From assembly GCF_018417535.1 (NCBI RefSeq), contig NZ_CP070978.1, positions 992,001-1,056,000 of the forward strand: DNA of 64,000 nucleotides, read 5' to 3'. Positions 32,342 through 42,743 of the stretch are shown here, piece by piece. How positions within the stretch are numbered: position 1 is the first letter of the stretch; every line of letters begins with the position of its first letter. The stretch is from Burkholderia pyrrocinia (GTDB lineage Bacteria > Pseudomonadota > Gammaproteobacteria > Burkholderiales > Burkholderiaceae). The position numbers were made by a program, and so were the translations under genes. The notes under the pieces were generated by a model. It saw only the letters and a program-made list of their open reading frames with translations. It was not told the DNA's origin and ran no database searches.

Positions 32342-33301
32342 CTATGCCGGCTCGCCGACGAATTTCAACTTCCCCGATTCGCCCATCAGCCATTCCCGGT
32401 TCGCCTCCGCCGCCGCGCGCAGGTAATCCCACAGCGCCGTTACACGCCTCAGCTTGCGCAGATCCTCGCGGCAGGTCAGCCAGAAGCACCGCGTGACGAC
32501 CACGTCGTCCGGCAGCACGGGCACCAGCGCCGGCTGCGCGGCCGCCATGAAGCACGGCAGGATTGCGAGCCCGCCGCCCTGCAGCGCCGCGAAATATTGC
32601 GCGATCACGCTCGTCGTGCGCAGCCCGGCCGTCGCGCCCGGCACCGCGCGGTCCAGGTACAGCAGCTCGCTGCTGAACGCGAGATCGTCGACATAGCTGA
32701 TGAACGCGTGCCGCGCGAGATCGTCCGTGCACGTGATCGGCGCGTGGTTCGCGAGATAGTCGCGCGTCGCATAGAGCCGCAACTGGTAGTCGCACAGCTT
32801 CGTGACCACGTAAGGCCCGCGCTCGGGCCGCTCGAGCGTGATCGCCAGGTCGGCCTCGCGCTTCGGCAGGTTGACGAAATGCGGGACAGGCAGCAGGTCG
32901 ACGGTTACGTGCGGATGCGCGGCGCGAAACTGCGCAAGCTGCGGCGCCAGGAAAAAGCAGCCGAACCCTTCGGTCGACCCGATCCGCACGTGGCCCGACA
33001 ACGCCGTGCCGGTGTTCGCGACCTGATCGCACGCGGACTGCACGGTCGTCTCCATCGCATCGGCATACGCGACGAGCCGCTGCCCTTCGGCCGTCAGCGT
33101 GAAGCCGCCGGAGCGCGACTTGTCGAACAGCAGCGTGCCCATCGCGGCCTCGAGCGCGCGGATGCGCCGCGCGACGGTCGTGTAATCGACCCCGAGCCGC
33201 TTCGCGGCGCCGCTCGCGCGCTGCGTGCGCGCGACTTCGAGGAAGAAGCGCAGGTCGTCCCAGTTCAGGTTGCCGGAAACCGGCTCGGTGGCATGTCGCA
33301 T
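32342..33301 (-). CDS. LysR-family regulator divergent to the MFS-mmsAB unit
   Basis: A 319-residue LTTR: winged helix WDDLRFFLEVARTQRASGAA near residues 14-33 and VDYTTVARRIRALEAAMGTLLF, then the effector domain from about 95 (HVRIGSTEGFGCFFLAPQL). The start is uncertain. ATG 33299-33301 directly precedes the DNA-binding domain; ATG 33338-33340 and a TTG further up are in frame but would place the coding region over the palindrome at 33342-33361. It is divergent from a transporter, mmsA and mmsB and is the likely activator of that unit. Pseudomonas uses an AraC-type MmsR for mmsAB, so this arrangement differs. Confidence 0.88.
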   Translation of the reverse strand: MRHATEPVSGNLNWDDLRFFLEVARTQRASGAAKRLGVDYTTVARRIRALEAAMGTLLFDKSRSGGFTLTAEGQRLVAYADAMETTVQSACDQVANTGTALSGHVRIGSTEGFGCFFLAPQLAQFRAAHPHVTVDLLPVPHFVNLPKREADLAITLERPERGPYVVTKLCDYQLRLYATRDYLANHAPITCTDDLARHAFISYVDDLAFSSELLYLDRAVPGATAGLRTTSVIAQYFAALQGGGLAILPCFMAAAQPALVPVLPDDVVVTRCFWLTCREDLRKLRRVTALWDYLRAAAEANREWLMGESGKLKFVGEPA

Positions 33302-33341
33302 CGGCGAGGGAAAAGGGGCTGGAGTCTCCGGGCCGGCCATC

Positions 33342-33361
33342 GATATGCATAAATGCATATC
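33342..33361. promoter_or_regulatory. 20-bp palindrome in the LysR/MFS divergent region
   Basis: GATATGCAT-AA-ATGCATATC, two perfect 9-bp arms, about 98 bp ahead of the MFS start and 41 bp ahead of the LysR start. It is strikingly AT-rich for this genome. It contains T-N11-A spacing, so it is a plausible LysR binding site. Confidence 0.55.
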
Positions 33362-33458
33362 CAACCGGTTTCTTTATCGGTACATGATGAATCTGCGCAT
33401 AACTATACTCGACCGTGACCTGCGGACCACGAGCCGCGGCAACCACCACGGAGACACC

Positions 33459-34778
33459 ATGCAGACGCGATCCACCCTCGATGAGCATGCGACAGTCGCG
33501 GCGCCGGCACCCGAACGCACCGCGAAGCACTACCTGCTGGCCGGCTGGGCCAGCATGGCCGGCACGACGATCGAGTGGTACGACTTCTTCCTCTACGGCA
33601 CGGCCGCCGCGCTCGTGTTCAACCGCATCTTCTTCCCGTCGCTGGACCCCGTCGTCGGCACGCTCGCCGCGTTCGGCACGTTCGCGGTCGGCTTCATCGG
33701 GCGGCCGATGGGCGGCATCGTGTTCGGCCACTTCGGCGACCGGATCGGCCGCAAGTCGATGCTGATGATCACGCTGCTGCTGATGGGCGTGCCGAGCATG
33801 ATCATCGGGCTGATCCCGTCGTACGACAGCATCGGCTACTGGGCGGCCGCGCTGCTGATCGCGATGCGCTTCCTGCAGGGGATGGCCGTCGGCGGCGAAT
33901 GGGGCGGCGCGGTGCTGATGGCCGTCGAACACGCGCCGAAGGGCCGCAAGGGGCTGTTCGGCAGCCTGCCGCAGACGGGCGTCGGGCTCGGCCTGATCCT
34001 GTCGTCGGTCGCGATGGCCGCGGTGGCCGCGCTGCCGGAAGCCGACATGCTGTCGTGGGGCTGGCGCGTGCCGTTCCTCGCGAGCATCGCGCTGGTCGGC
34101 CTCGGCTGGTTCATCCGCGCGAAAGTGCCCGAGTCGCCCGACTTCGAGAAGATGCAGCGCCAGGGCAAGGCCGAGAAGTCGCCGGTGACGGCCGCGCTGC
34201 GCCGCCATCCGCGCGAGGTGCTGACGATCGTCGGCGCGCGCGCCGCCGAGAACACGTGGTTCTACATGGTCGTCACGTTCGCGCTCGCGTACGCGACGCA
34301 GCAGCTTCATCTGCCGAAGGCCGGGATGCTGCACGCGATCACCGCGGGCGCCGTGCTGTCGCTCGTCACGATGCCGCTGTGCGGCCACCTGAGCGACAAG
34401 ATCGGCCAGCGCCGGATGTTCGCGATCGGCCTCGTGCTGATGTGCGCGTTCGCCGCGCCGTTCTTCATGATGCTCGGCACGCAGCAGACGTCGTACGCAT
34501 GGTGGGCGATCGTGCTCGGCCTCGGCGTCGTGTTCCCGATCCTCTATGCGCCGGAATCGCTGCTGTTCGCGCAGCAGTTCCCGGCGGAAATCCGCTACAG
34601 CGGCATCTCGCTGTCGGTGCAGCTCGCCGGCGTGATCGGCGGCGGCTTCGCGCCGATGATCGCGACGTCGCTGCTGAAGGCCGGCGGCGGCCAGCCGCAC
34701 TACGTGATCGCGTACCTCGTCGGCTTCGGCGTGTTCGCGCTCGTGTGTACCGCACTGATGCGGCCGGCGCGCGCCTGA
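33459..34778 (+). CDS. MFS transporter, metabolite:H+ symporter (MHS) family
   Basis: A 439-residue inner-membrane carrier with 12 predicted helices. It shows the MHS signatures [20 protein letters not shown] near residue 35, [20 protein letters not shown] near 80 (with the loop 2-3 MFS motif [12 protein letters not shown]) and [18 protein letters not shown] near 138. Relatives import alpha-ketoglutarate, shikimate, citrate or similar acids. GGAG 5 bases before ATG 33459 sets the start. It lies ahead of mmsA in the same direction, so a branched-chain acid such as 3-hydroxyisobutyrate is a reasonable guess at substrate. Confidence 0.9.
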   Translation: MQTRSTLDEHATVAAPAPERTAKHYLLAGWASMAGTTIEWYDFFLYGTAAALVFNRIFFPSLDPVVGTLAAFGTFAVGFIGRPMGGIVFGHFGDRIGRKSMLMITLLLMGVPSMIIGLIPSYDSIGYWAAALLIAMRFLQGMAVGGEWGGAVLMAVEHAPKGRKGLFGSLPQTGVGLGLILSSVAMAAVAALPEADMLSWGWRVPFLASIALVGLGWFIRAKVPESPDFEKMQRQGKAEKSPVTAALRRHPREVLTIVGARAAENTWFYMVVTFALAYATQQLHLPKAGMLHAITAGAVLSLVTMPLCGHLSDKIGQRRMFAIGLVLMCAFAAPFFMMLGTQQTSYAWWAIVLGLGVVFPILYAPESLLFAQQFPAEIRYSGISLSVQLAGVIGGGFAPMIATSLLKAGGGQPHYVIAYLVGFGVFALVCTALMRPARA

Positions 34779-34891
34779 ACACGCGAGCCGGTATCCGATC
34801 GATTTCAGTTCGTCCTGCTGCTCGCCGTGCCTGCACGCGCGGCGAACGCAGGCTCCCTTTTTCATTGCCACAGCGCTTTCCGGAGAGTTCC

Positions 34892-36418
34892 ATGAACGCC
34901 GCAGTTCCACAGACCACCCTCGCCCTGCCCACCGCCAAGCTGCTGATCGACGGCGCGTTCGTCGAATCGCAAAGCGCCGAATGGGGCGACATCGTCAACC
35001 CCGCAACGCAGGAAACGCTCGGGCGCGTACCGTACGCGACGCTCGATGAGGTCGACGCCGCGATCGCGTCCGCGCAGCGCGCATTCCAGACGTGGAAGAC
35101 GACGGCGATCGGCGCGCGGCTGCGCATCATGCTGAAGTTCCAGGATCTCGTGCGCCGCAATCTCGAACGGATCGCGCACACGCTGACGGCCGAGCAAGGC
35201 AAGACGCTGCCCGACGCGCAGGGCGACATCTTCCGCGGCCTTGAAGTGGTCGAGCACGCCTGCTCGATCGGCACGCTGCAGCAAGGCGAATTCGCGGAGA
35301 ACGTCGCGGGCGGCGTCGATACCTACACGCTGCGCCAGCCGATTGGCGTGTGCGCGGGCATCACGCCGTTCAACTTCCCCGGGATGATTCCGCTGTGGAT
35401 GTTCCCGATGGCGATCGTGTGCGGCAACACGTTCGTGCTGAAGCCGTCGGAGCAGGATCCGCTGTCGACGATGCAACTCGTCGAACTCGCGATCGAGGCC
35501 GGCGTGCCGAAAGGGGTACTGAACGTCGTGCACGGCGGCAAGACCGTGGTCGACCGCCTGTGCACGCATCCGGACATCAAGGCGATCTCGTTCGTCGGCT
35601 CGACGCGCGTCGGCACGCACGTGTACAACCTCGGCAGCCAGCACGGCAAGCGCGTGCAGTCGATGATGGGCGCGAAGAACCACGCGGTCGTACTGCCCGA
35701 TGCGCACCGCGAACAATCGATCAACGCGCTCGTCGGCGCGGGCTTCGGCGCGGCCGGCCAGCGCTGCATGGCGACGTCGGTCGTCGTGCTGGTCGGCCAG
35801 GCGCGCGACTGGCTGCCCGAGCTCGTCGAGAAGGCGAAGGTGCTGAAGATCAACGCCGGTCATGAGCCGGGCACCGATGTCGGGCCCGTCGTGTCGAAGG
35901 CCGCGCTTGCGCGCATCACCGCGCTGATCGACGAAGGCGTGAAGGCCGGCGCGAAGCTCGAGCTCGACGGCCGCGGCGTGAAGGTGCCCGGCTACGAGCA
36001 CGGCAACTTCGTCGGCCCGACGATCTTCTCGGGCGTGACGACCGACATGTCGATCTATACGGAAGAAATCTTCGGGCCGGTGGTCGTCGTGCTCGAAGCT
36101 GACACGCTCGACGAAGCAATCGCACTCGTCAACCGCAACCCGATGGGCAACGGCGTTGGGTTGTTCACGCAGAGCGGCGCGGCCGCGCGCAAGTTCCAGA
36201 GCGAGATCGACATCGGCCAGGTCGGCATCAACATCCCGATTCCGGTGCCGGTGCCCTACTTCAGCTTCACGGGTTCGCGCGGCTCGAAGCTCGGCGATCT
36301 CGGCCCGTACGGCAAGCAGGTCGTGCAGTTCTACACGCAGACGAAGACGGTCACCGCGCGCTGGTTCGACGACGACGCGACGGCCGGCGGCGTGAACACG
36401 ACGATCGCGCTGCGCTGA
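34892..36418 (+). CDS. mmsA: Methylmalonate-semialdehyde dehydrogenase (CoA-acylating)
   Basis: A 508-residue ALDH-superfamily enzyme converting methylmalonate semialdehyde, NAD and CoA to propionyl-CoA and CO2 in valine catabolism. Family-specific segments: [20 protein letters not shown] near residue 155 (MMSDH rather than general ALDH), [12 protein letters not shown] near 230, [14 protein letters not shown] near 255 (the usual catalytic Glu region reads MGAKNH, as expected for CoA-dependent members), and Cys in [11 protein letters not shown] near 291. CGGAGAG precedes ATG 34892. Followed by the 49-bp repeats and mmsB. Confidence 0.95.
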   Translation: MNAAVPQTTLALPTAKLLIDGAFVESQSAEWGDIVNPATQETLGRVPYATLDEVDAAIASAQRAFQTWKTTAIGARLRIMLKFQDLVRRNLERIAHTLTAEQGKTLPDAQGDIFRGLEVVEHACSIGTLQQGEFAENVAGGVDTYTLRQPIGVCAGITPFNFPGMIPLWMFPMAIVCGNTFVLKPSEQDPLSTMQLVELAIEAGVPKGVLNVVHGGKTVVDRLCTHPDIKAISFVGSTRVGTHVYNLGSQHGKRVQSMMGAKNHAVVLPDAHREQSINALVGAGFGAAGQRCMATSVVVLVGQARDWLPELVEKAKVLKINAGHEPGTDVGPVVSKAALARITALIDEGVKAGAKLELDGRGVKVPGYEHGNFVGPTIFSGVTTDMSIYTEEIFGPVVVVLEADTLDEAIALVNRNPMGNGVGLFTQSGAAARKFQSEIDIGQVGINIPIPVPVPYFSFTGSRGSKLGDLGPYGKQVVQFYTQTKTVTARWFDDDATAGGVNTTIALR

Positions 36419-36423
36419 GCGAT

Positions 36424-36615
36424 GCATGGGATCGGACCAAGCGCTGAAGCGCCGAGTCCGGTCGACCGCGAAGCATGGGACCGGACCAAGCGCTGAAGCG
36501 CCGAGTCCGGTCGACCGCGAAGCATGGGACCGGACCAAGCGCTGAAGCGCCAAGTCCGGTCGACCGCGAAGCATGGGACCGGACTAAGCGCTGAAGCGCC
36601 AAGTCCGGTCGACAA
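36424..36615. repeat. Four tandem copies of a 49-bp hairpin-forming repeat
   Basis: Copies begin at 36424, 36473, 36522 and 36571, each starting GCATGGGAYCGGAC and differing at only a few positions. Each holds nested inverted repeats: CCGGAC...GTCCGG outside and GCGCT-GA-AGCGC inside, plus the palindrome GGTCGACC between units. The array fills the space from the mmsA stop to the mmsB ribosome site. Confidence 0.9.
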
Positions 36616-36629
36616 CGAGGAGGCTACGC

Positions 36630-37520
36630 ATGGAAATCGCATTCATCGGGCTCGGCAACATGGGCGGCCCCATGGCCGCCAACCTGCTCAAGGCCGGTCA
36701 CACGCTGACCGTGTTCGACCTCGACGCGAACGCGGTCGACGCCGCGGTGCGCGCGGGCGCGACGGCGGCCGGCTCGCCGCGCGACGCGGCCGCGCGCGGG
36801 ACGATCGTGATCACGATGCTGCCGGCCGCGCAGCACGTGCGCGCCGTCTACCTCGGCGACGACGGCGTGCTGGCCGGCGCGCGCGCCGGCGCGACGCTGA
36901 TCGACTGCAGCACGATCGATCCCGGCACCGTGCGCGCGGTGGCCGAAGCCGCCGCGCAGCGCGATTTCCCGCTCGCCGACGCGCCCGTGTCGGGCGGCAC
37001 CGGCGGCGCGCAGGCCGGCACGCTGACCTTCATGGTCGGCGCGGACGCCGCGCTGTTCGAACGTATCCGCCCCGTGCTGCTCGGCATGGGCAAGAACGTC
37101 GTGCATTGCGGCGGCACGGGCACCGGGCAGATCGCGAAGATCTGCAACAACCTGCTGCTCGGGATCTCGATGATGGGCGTGTCGGAAGCAATGGCGCTCG
37201 GCGCCGCGCTCGGCATCGAGCCGGCCGTGCTGGCCGGCATCATCAACACGTCGACCGGCCGCTGCTGGAGCTCGGACACCTGTAACCCGTATCCGGGCGT
37301 GAGCGAAACGACGCCCGCCGCGCGCGACTATGCGGGCGGCTTCGCGGCGAACCTGATGCTGAAGGATCTCGGACTCGCGACCGAAGCCGCACGAAGCGCG
37401 CGTCAGCCGGTGTGGATGGGCGCGCTCGCGCAGCAGCTTTATCAGTCGATGAGCCAGCAGGGGCTCGGCACGCTCGATTTCTCCGCGTGCGTGAAGCTGT
37501 ACGAGGCGCAGCCCGCATAG
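36630..37520 (+). CDS. mmsB: 3-hydroxyisobutyrate dehydrogenase
   Basis: A 296-residue NAD-dependent beta-hydroxyacid dehydrogenase oxidising 3-hydroxyisobutyrate to methylmalonate semialdehyde, the substrate of MmsA. N-terminal dinucleotide motif FIGLGNMGGPMAANLLKAGH (residues 5-24), substrate motif DAPVSGGTGGAQAGTL near 118, and the catalytic Lys in GTGQIAKICNNLLLG near 172. AGGAGG precedes ATG 36630. It is separated from mmsA by the repeat array, which may influence relative expression; the two would otherwise form one operon. Confidence 0.95.
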   Translation: MEIAFIGLGNMGGPMAANLLKAGHTLTVFDLDANAVDAAVRAGATAAGSPRDAAARGTIVITMLPAAQHVRAVYLGDDGVLAGARAGATLIDCSTIDPGTVRAVAEAAAQRDFPLADAPVSGGTGGAQAGTLTFMVGADAALFERIRPVLLGMGKNVVHCGGTGTGQIAKICNNLLLGISMMGVSEAMALGAALGIEPAVLAGIINTSTGRCWSSDTCNPYPGVSETTPAARDYAGGFAANLMLKDLGLATEAARSARQPVWMGALAQQLYQSMSQQGLGTLDFSACVKLYEAQPA

Positions 37521-37546
37521 CCTGCGCAGCCGACGCCGGACGTGCG

Positions 37547-37582
37547 CCGACCCGCGATGCGCTTGCGCGTATCGCGGGTCGG
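37547..37582 (+). terminator. Hairpin terminator after mmsB
   Basis: Perfect 12-bp stem CCGACCCGCGAT / ATCGCGGGTCGG with extra internal GCGC pairing, 27 bp after the mmsB stop. No T-tract. Confidence 0.6.
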
Positions 37583-37652
37583 ATTGCATGCGGGGAAAGG
37601 GAAACGCAGGTGCCGCTGCTGGCGACGGTCGCGCGGCCATGCCGCGTGTCGT

Positions 37653-37985
37653 TCAACCGCGCGGGTTCGATGCCGTCTCGAAGGTCGGATGGCACTCGAA
37701 CGCGAGTTCGGAGCGCGCGTCGACACGGCGGCCGCCGGTCAGCGATTCCTGCTTCATGCTCGCGCGCATGCCGCGCTGCGTGCAGTAGTTGGAGGCTTCG
37801 TTGACGGCCTTCTCATGGGCGTCGGCCCACGTCGTCGACACGCCGACCGTGCGCGTCGTCACGGTGAACACGTTCGGGTTCGACGTCGCGGTCACGTCGG
37901 AAGCGGTCGAACACGCGGCGAGCAAGCATGCGGCAGCCGCGACGGTCAACCATCGCAGGGTTCGGAAAGAAACTGGAATGGACAT
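37653..37985 (-). CDS. Small putative lipoprotein
   Basis: A 110-residue envelope protein. A basic start, hydrophobic core (LRWLTVAAAACLLAACSTAS) and lipobox LAAC place the lipidated Cys near residue 25. The mature part is short, with FTVTTRTVGVSTTWADAHEK and ASNYCTQRGM, a pattern seen in small uncharacterised periplasmic lipoproteins of the order. ATG 37983-37985 starts the signal peptide; the frame is open further upstream without a credible start. Stand-alone. Function unknown. Confidence 0.75.
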   Translation of the reverse strand: MSIPVSFRTLRWLTVAAAACLLAACSTASDVTATSNPNVFTVTTRTVGVSTTWADAHEKAVNEASNYCTQRGMRASMKQESLTGGRRVDARSELAFECHPTFETASNPRG

Positions 37986-38209
37986 GGGGGGCAGGCACAC
38001 GTCGGTTCGACGTGTATTGAGCAACATGGGCACAGTATGCCCGCTCGATCGCCGGAGATCATGCCCCTTTCAGTGAACACATTGTTTCGAATGGTTAAAC
38101 GATCGCAAGCGCAGGCAAGATTTACAGCCCGGCGCCGCGCCCGTTTTCAACTCGTGAGTAGTTTTGCCCGGCCGGTGCGCCATTTCGGACGCTCACGCCC
38201 GTGCGCCGG

Positions 38210-40621
38210 TCAATGCGCGCGCTCCTGCCTGATTCTCGCCGACGCTTCCGCCAGGTTCCGCCACGCCGGCTGCCCCGGCGCATAGCGCGCGCGGATGTAC
38301 GCGGCAAGCTCGGCCATCTGCCGGTCGTCGAACGCGTCGCCAAAGCCCGGCATGTAGCCGAGCTGGTCGGTGGCCGGCTGGTCGATCCCGTGATGCAGCA
38401 CGCGCAGCAGGTTGTCCGGCGTCGCCTGGCTGACGCTCGTGTTGAGCCCCATCAGCGGGCGCACGCCGAAATGTCCGACACCGCCGGATTCCGCGTGACA
38501 GACCGCGCACGCCGCGTCGAACGCACGACGGCCGTTTTCGAGGCCGAGCGTCGCGACGGTTTCCGCGCCGCGTGCCTGGCGGGTAGCCACGTCGGCGGCC
38601 ACCGCGGCCTCGACAGGTGGCGACAGCGACGCCAGATAGTGCGCGATCGCGCGCACGTCGGTCTCGGGCAGCGACGCGAGCCCCGCGACGACGGGCGCCA
38701 TCGGCCCGGTCGCCACGCCGTGCTGCGCGGAGAAACCCGTGCGCAGATAGTCGAACAGCGCGCCTTCGGTCCACGGCACGGGTGCGGCCGGCGACGCGAC
38801 GAGCGGCGGCGCGACCCATCCTTCCGCTTCGCCGCCCGACAGGTACGCGAAGCCGCCCTTCTCCGCACCCAGAGCGTTGCGCGGCGTGTGGCACGCGCCG
38901 CAGTGCCCGGCGCCGTCGACCAGATACTTGCCGCGATTCCACATCGCGGAGCGTGCCGGGTCCGGCGCGAACGGCCGCGCATCGTGAAACAGCCAGTTCC
39001 AGCCGGCGACGAGGCGCCGCTGGTCGAGCGGGAACGGCAGCTTCGTCTTCGGCGGCACATGCTTCACCGGCGGCTGCGACATCAGGTACGCATAGAGCGC
39101 GAGCAGGTCGGGCTCGCTCAGCTGCGCGAACGCCGTGTACGGAAACGCCGGGTACAGGTGCGTGCCGTCGCGCGAGATGCCTTCGCGCATTGCACGCGCG
39201 AACGCCGGATACGACCACGTGCCGATACCGGTTTCCGGATCGGGCGTGAGGTTCGTCGTGTAGATCGTGCCGAACGGCGTATCGAGCGCGAGCCCGCCCG
39301 CGTTGGTCGCGCCGCCGGGCGCGGTGTGGCATACCGCGCAATCGCCGGCGATCGCGACCTGGCGGCCGCGTTCGAGTGTCGCGGCGCTCCACATCGCACC
39401 ATCCGCGCCGCCGGGCGCGACCGGTGCGATCGGTGCTGGCCCCGGCAGGATCGCGCACGCGAGCCCGATCAGCCCGCCGACCACGCCGCCCGCGCCGCCG
39501 CCGGCCAGCCAGCGGCGCCAGTGCGATGTGCGGCGCGGCGCGACATGCAGCCCGTCGCCGGAATCGACCGACGCCGGTTGCGCGAGTGCTGCGCGAATGC
39601 GCTCGGCATCGAACGGCGGTGCACGAAAACGCACCCCCGTCGCGTCGTACAGCGCGTTCGCGATCGCCGCCGCGGCCGGTGCCGCCGCCTGCTCGACCCG
39701 GCGCGCGTCGTGCGCGGACAATTCGCCGTGCGCGCGATGCGCCGCGTCGTCGAACGCCACCAGTTCATGCGCAATCGCGCCCGGCTGCGCGCCGGCATCG
39801 GTCTCGTCATGCGCGGGCCGCGCGGACAAGCGTGCGCCCATCACGCGCGAGATCGCCGCCTCGATCTGCCACGCGGGCACGCCGGCCATCGACGCGCCGC
39901 CCGGCTCTCCGGCACCCTGCCCGGCCACGACGCGCCGCACCGCGACGTCGCCGGTCGCGCGGTCGACATCGAGATCGACGACCCATGCGGACCAGCGCGT
40001 GTCGCCATCACGTGCTGCATCGTCGTCCGCTCGTTCGTCGCCGGACGGCGCGGCACGCGCGCCGGCGCCATCGAACGCGAAGCCGCGGCCGCTGACGCGC
40101 GAACGCACGCTCGGGTCGGCCGCGACCGGTGCGCCCCATGCGGCGCGTTCGCTGACCATCCGGATAATCTCGCGTGGCCCCGCATCCCGCGCTGCATCCA
40201 GATGCTGCAGGCGCAACGCGACCGGGTCGCGCCGCAACGCGCCCGCGAGTTCGTCCACGAAGGATTCGCGGGCGAACACGTGCGCATGCCCGGGAATCGC
40301 GCGGCCGGCGTCGGCCAATTCGATCGACGTCTGCGCGTGCCGGTAGACGAACGGCGACGCGGGGCGGGAATCCGTGCCCTCGGTCGTCGAACTGCGAAGA
40401 TCGTCCGTTACCGCGCCGGATGCCTGCGCGCGATAGCGCCACGTCGTCATCCGCCCGTCGGGCGCGGTCCGCGTTTCGACATCGAGCGATGCCTGCGCGT
40501 GCGTATCGCCGATCGGCCATTCGTAGCGTGCGTGATGCGTGCGCGATGCGTCGGCTTCATCGCGCGGCGCGTGCGTCACCACACGCTCCGGCTCGGCGGG
40601 CAGGCTCAGGTCATGCTTCAT
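38210..40621 (-). CDS. Triheme cytochrome c fused to a degenerate molybdopterin-hydroxylase C-domain (NicB cytochrome part)
   Basis: An 803-residue protein with two parts. Residues 1 to about 360 resemble the C-terminal half of xanthine-dehydrogenase-type large subunits (ESFVDELAGALRRDPVALRL, WSAWVVDLDVDRATGDVAV, ANALYDATGVRFRAPPF). They align with matching segments of the Mo subunit at 46250 but lack its GAGESA segment with the catalytic Glu. After a glycine-rich hydrophobic anchor near 370-395 come three c-type haem sites: CAVCH near 427, CGACH near 572 and CAVCH near 704. In Pseudomonas putida such a triheme domain is the C-terminus of NicB and passes electrons from nicotinate hydroxylation to the respiratory chain. 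ATG 40619-40621 overlaps the nicA stop by 11 bp. Confidence 0.88.
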   Translation of the reverse strand: MKHDLSLPAEPERVVTHAPRDEADASRTHHARYEWPIGDTHAQASLDVETRTAPDGRMTTWRYRAQASGAVTDDLRSSTTEGTDSRPASPFVYRHAQTSIELADAGRAIPGHAHVFARESFVDELAGALRRDPVALRLQHLDAARDAGPREIIRMVSERAAWGAPVAADPSVRSRVSGRGFAFDGAGARAAPSGDERADDDAARDGDTRWSAWVVDLDVDRATGDVAVRRVVAGQGAGEPGGASMAGVPAWQIEAAISRVMGARLSARPAHDETDAGAQPGAIAHELVAFDDAAHRAHGELSAHDARRVEQAAAPAAAAIANALYDATGVRFRAPPFDAERIRAALAQPASVDSGDGLHVAPRRTSHWRRWLAGGGAGGVVGGLIGLACAILPGPAPIAPVAPGGADGAMWSAATLERGRQVAIAGDCAVCHTAPGGATNAGGLALDTPFGTIYTTNLTPDPETGIGTWSYPAFARAMREGISRDGTHLYPAFPYTAFAQLSEPDLLALYAYLMSQPPVKHVPPKTKLPFPLDQRRLVAGWNWLFHDARPFAPDPARSAMWNRGKYLVDGAGHCGACHTPRNALGAEKGGFAYLSGGEAEGWVAPPLVASPAAPVPWTEGALFDYLRTGFSAQHGVATGPMAPVVAGLASLPETDVRAIAHYLASLSPPVEAAVAADVATRQARGAETVATLGLENGRRAFDAACAVCHAESGGVGHFGVRPLMGLNTSVSQATPDNLLRVLHHGIDQPATDQLGYMPGFGDAFDDRQMAELAAYIRARYAPGQPAWRNLAEASARIRQERAH

Positions 40622-41114
40622 CGCCGTCCCGCAGATAGCGTGCGGCGCGATGCACGGCCCGGATGATCTCCAGGTGCGTGCCGCAGCGGCACAGGTTGAA
40701 ACGCAGCGCATCGCGGATCGCCGCATCGTCCGGCGCGGGGTTGCGGTCGAGCAGCGCCTTCGTGCTCATGATCATCCCGTTCAGGCAATAACCGCATTGC
40801 GCCGCCTGCTCGTCGATGAACGCGCGCTGGATCGGATGCGGCGCGTCGCGCGACCCGAGCCCTTCCAGCGTCGTGACGTCGCGCCCGCTCGCGGCGGCGG
40901 CCGGCACGACGCACGAACGCGTGGCCTGCCCGTCGACGAGCACCGTGCATGCGCCGCACTGCCCGAGCCCGCAGCCGTATTTCGGGCCGTTGAGCGCGCA
41001 GTCGTTGCGCAGGACCAGCAGCAGCGGCGCGTCGGGCGCCGCATCGTCGAAGGTGTGCGGCGTGCCGTTCACGCGAAACGCCAGCGGCCGCGGCTGAGAA
41101 GCGGAATGGGACAT
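40611..41114 (-). CDS. nicA: Nicotinate dehydrogenase [2Fe-2S] subunit NicA
   Basis: A 167-residue small subunit carrying two [2Fe-2S] clusters. The plant-type site is YGCGLGQCGACTVLVDG near residues 46-62 with a further Cys in TRSCVVP; the second site is QCGYCLNGMIM near 112 and FNLCRCGTH near 145. Nicotinate dehydrogenase hydroxylates nicotinate to 6-hydroxynicotinate with water as oxygen donor, and this subunit relays electrons from molybdenum to the cytochrome. It overlaps the cytochrome gene by 11 bp. It lies downstream of nicC on the same strand, separated by 173 bp. The molybdenum subunit is encoded apart, at 46250. Confidence 0.9.
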   Translation of the reverse strand: MSHSASQPRPLAFRVNGTPHTFDDAAPDAPLLLVLRNDCALNGPKYGCGLGQCGACTVLVDGQATRSCVVPAAAASGRDVTTLEGLGSRDAPHPIQRAFIDEQAAQCGYCLNGMIMSTKALLDRNPAPDDAAIRDALRFNLCRCGTHLEIIRAVHRAARYLRDGDEA

Positions 41115-41287
41115 GAATGGATCCGGAATGCGGCGTGCGGGCCGAGGGTCGGCCGGCGGCTGGCACCGCCGCCGGCTGGCACCCGCCGGCGCGCCGGCCT
41201 GACATATAACACGCCGAAATGCGCGCGGTCCGGCGCATCGATCCCCGCGACGGCAAAGCGCCGGCCGGCGCGGGCATCACGTGCGCG

Positions 41288-42544
<1,257 letters not shown>

Positions 42545-42647
42545 GAGGATTGTTGTTCGTTGTCTCGGCATTCGGGAAAACACCAATAATTCGTCAAAAC
42601 ACCAGGTGCACAAACGATCTGCACGCGCTGAACATCATTTTGATCCA

Positions 42648-42676
42648 TTGCCATTTTCAAATGTACACACTAGACT
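42648..42676 (+). promoter_or_regulatory. nicE operon promoter with NicR-like operator (site B)
   Basis: TTGCCA (42648-42653), 17 bp, TAGACT (42671-42676). The motif ATGTACACACT (42661-42671, 9 of 11 matches to site A) fills the end of the spacer, a position suited to repression. Confidence 0.65.
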
Positions 42677-42743
42677 TTGCTCGAAATCCGGCGATCCCGC
42701 GCCAGCGTGCCGCCCCACCCTTACCGACACGGAGCCTCCCGTC

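Noticed and set aside
36424..36615. CRISPR-like array
   Set aside because: The four 49-bp units abut with no unique spacers, and no cas genes are present; it is a tandem hairpin repeat.
38210..40726. Longer start for the cytochrome fusion (upstream to 40726)
   Set aside because: The extra 35 residues overlap nicA by over 100 bp and are Arg/Cys/Ala-rich shadow sequence; ATG 40619-40621 just overlaps the nicA stop.
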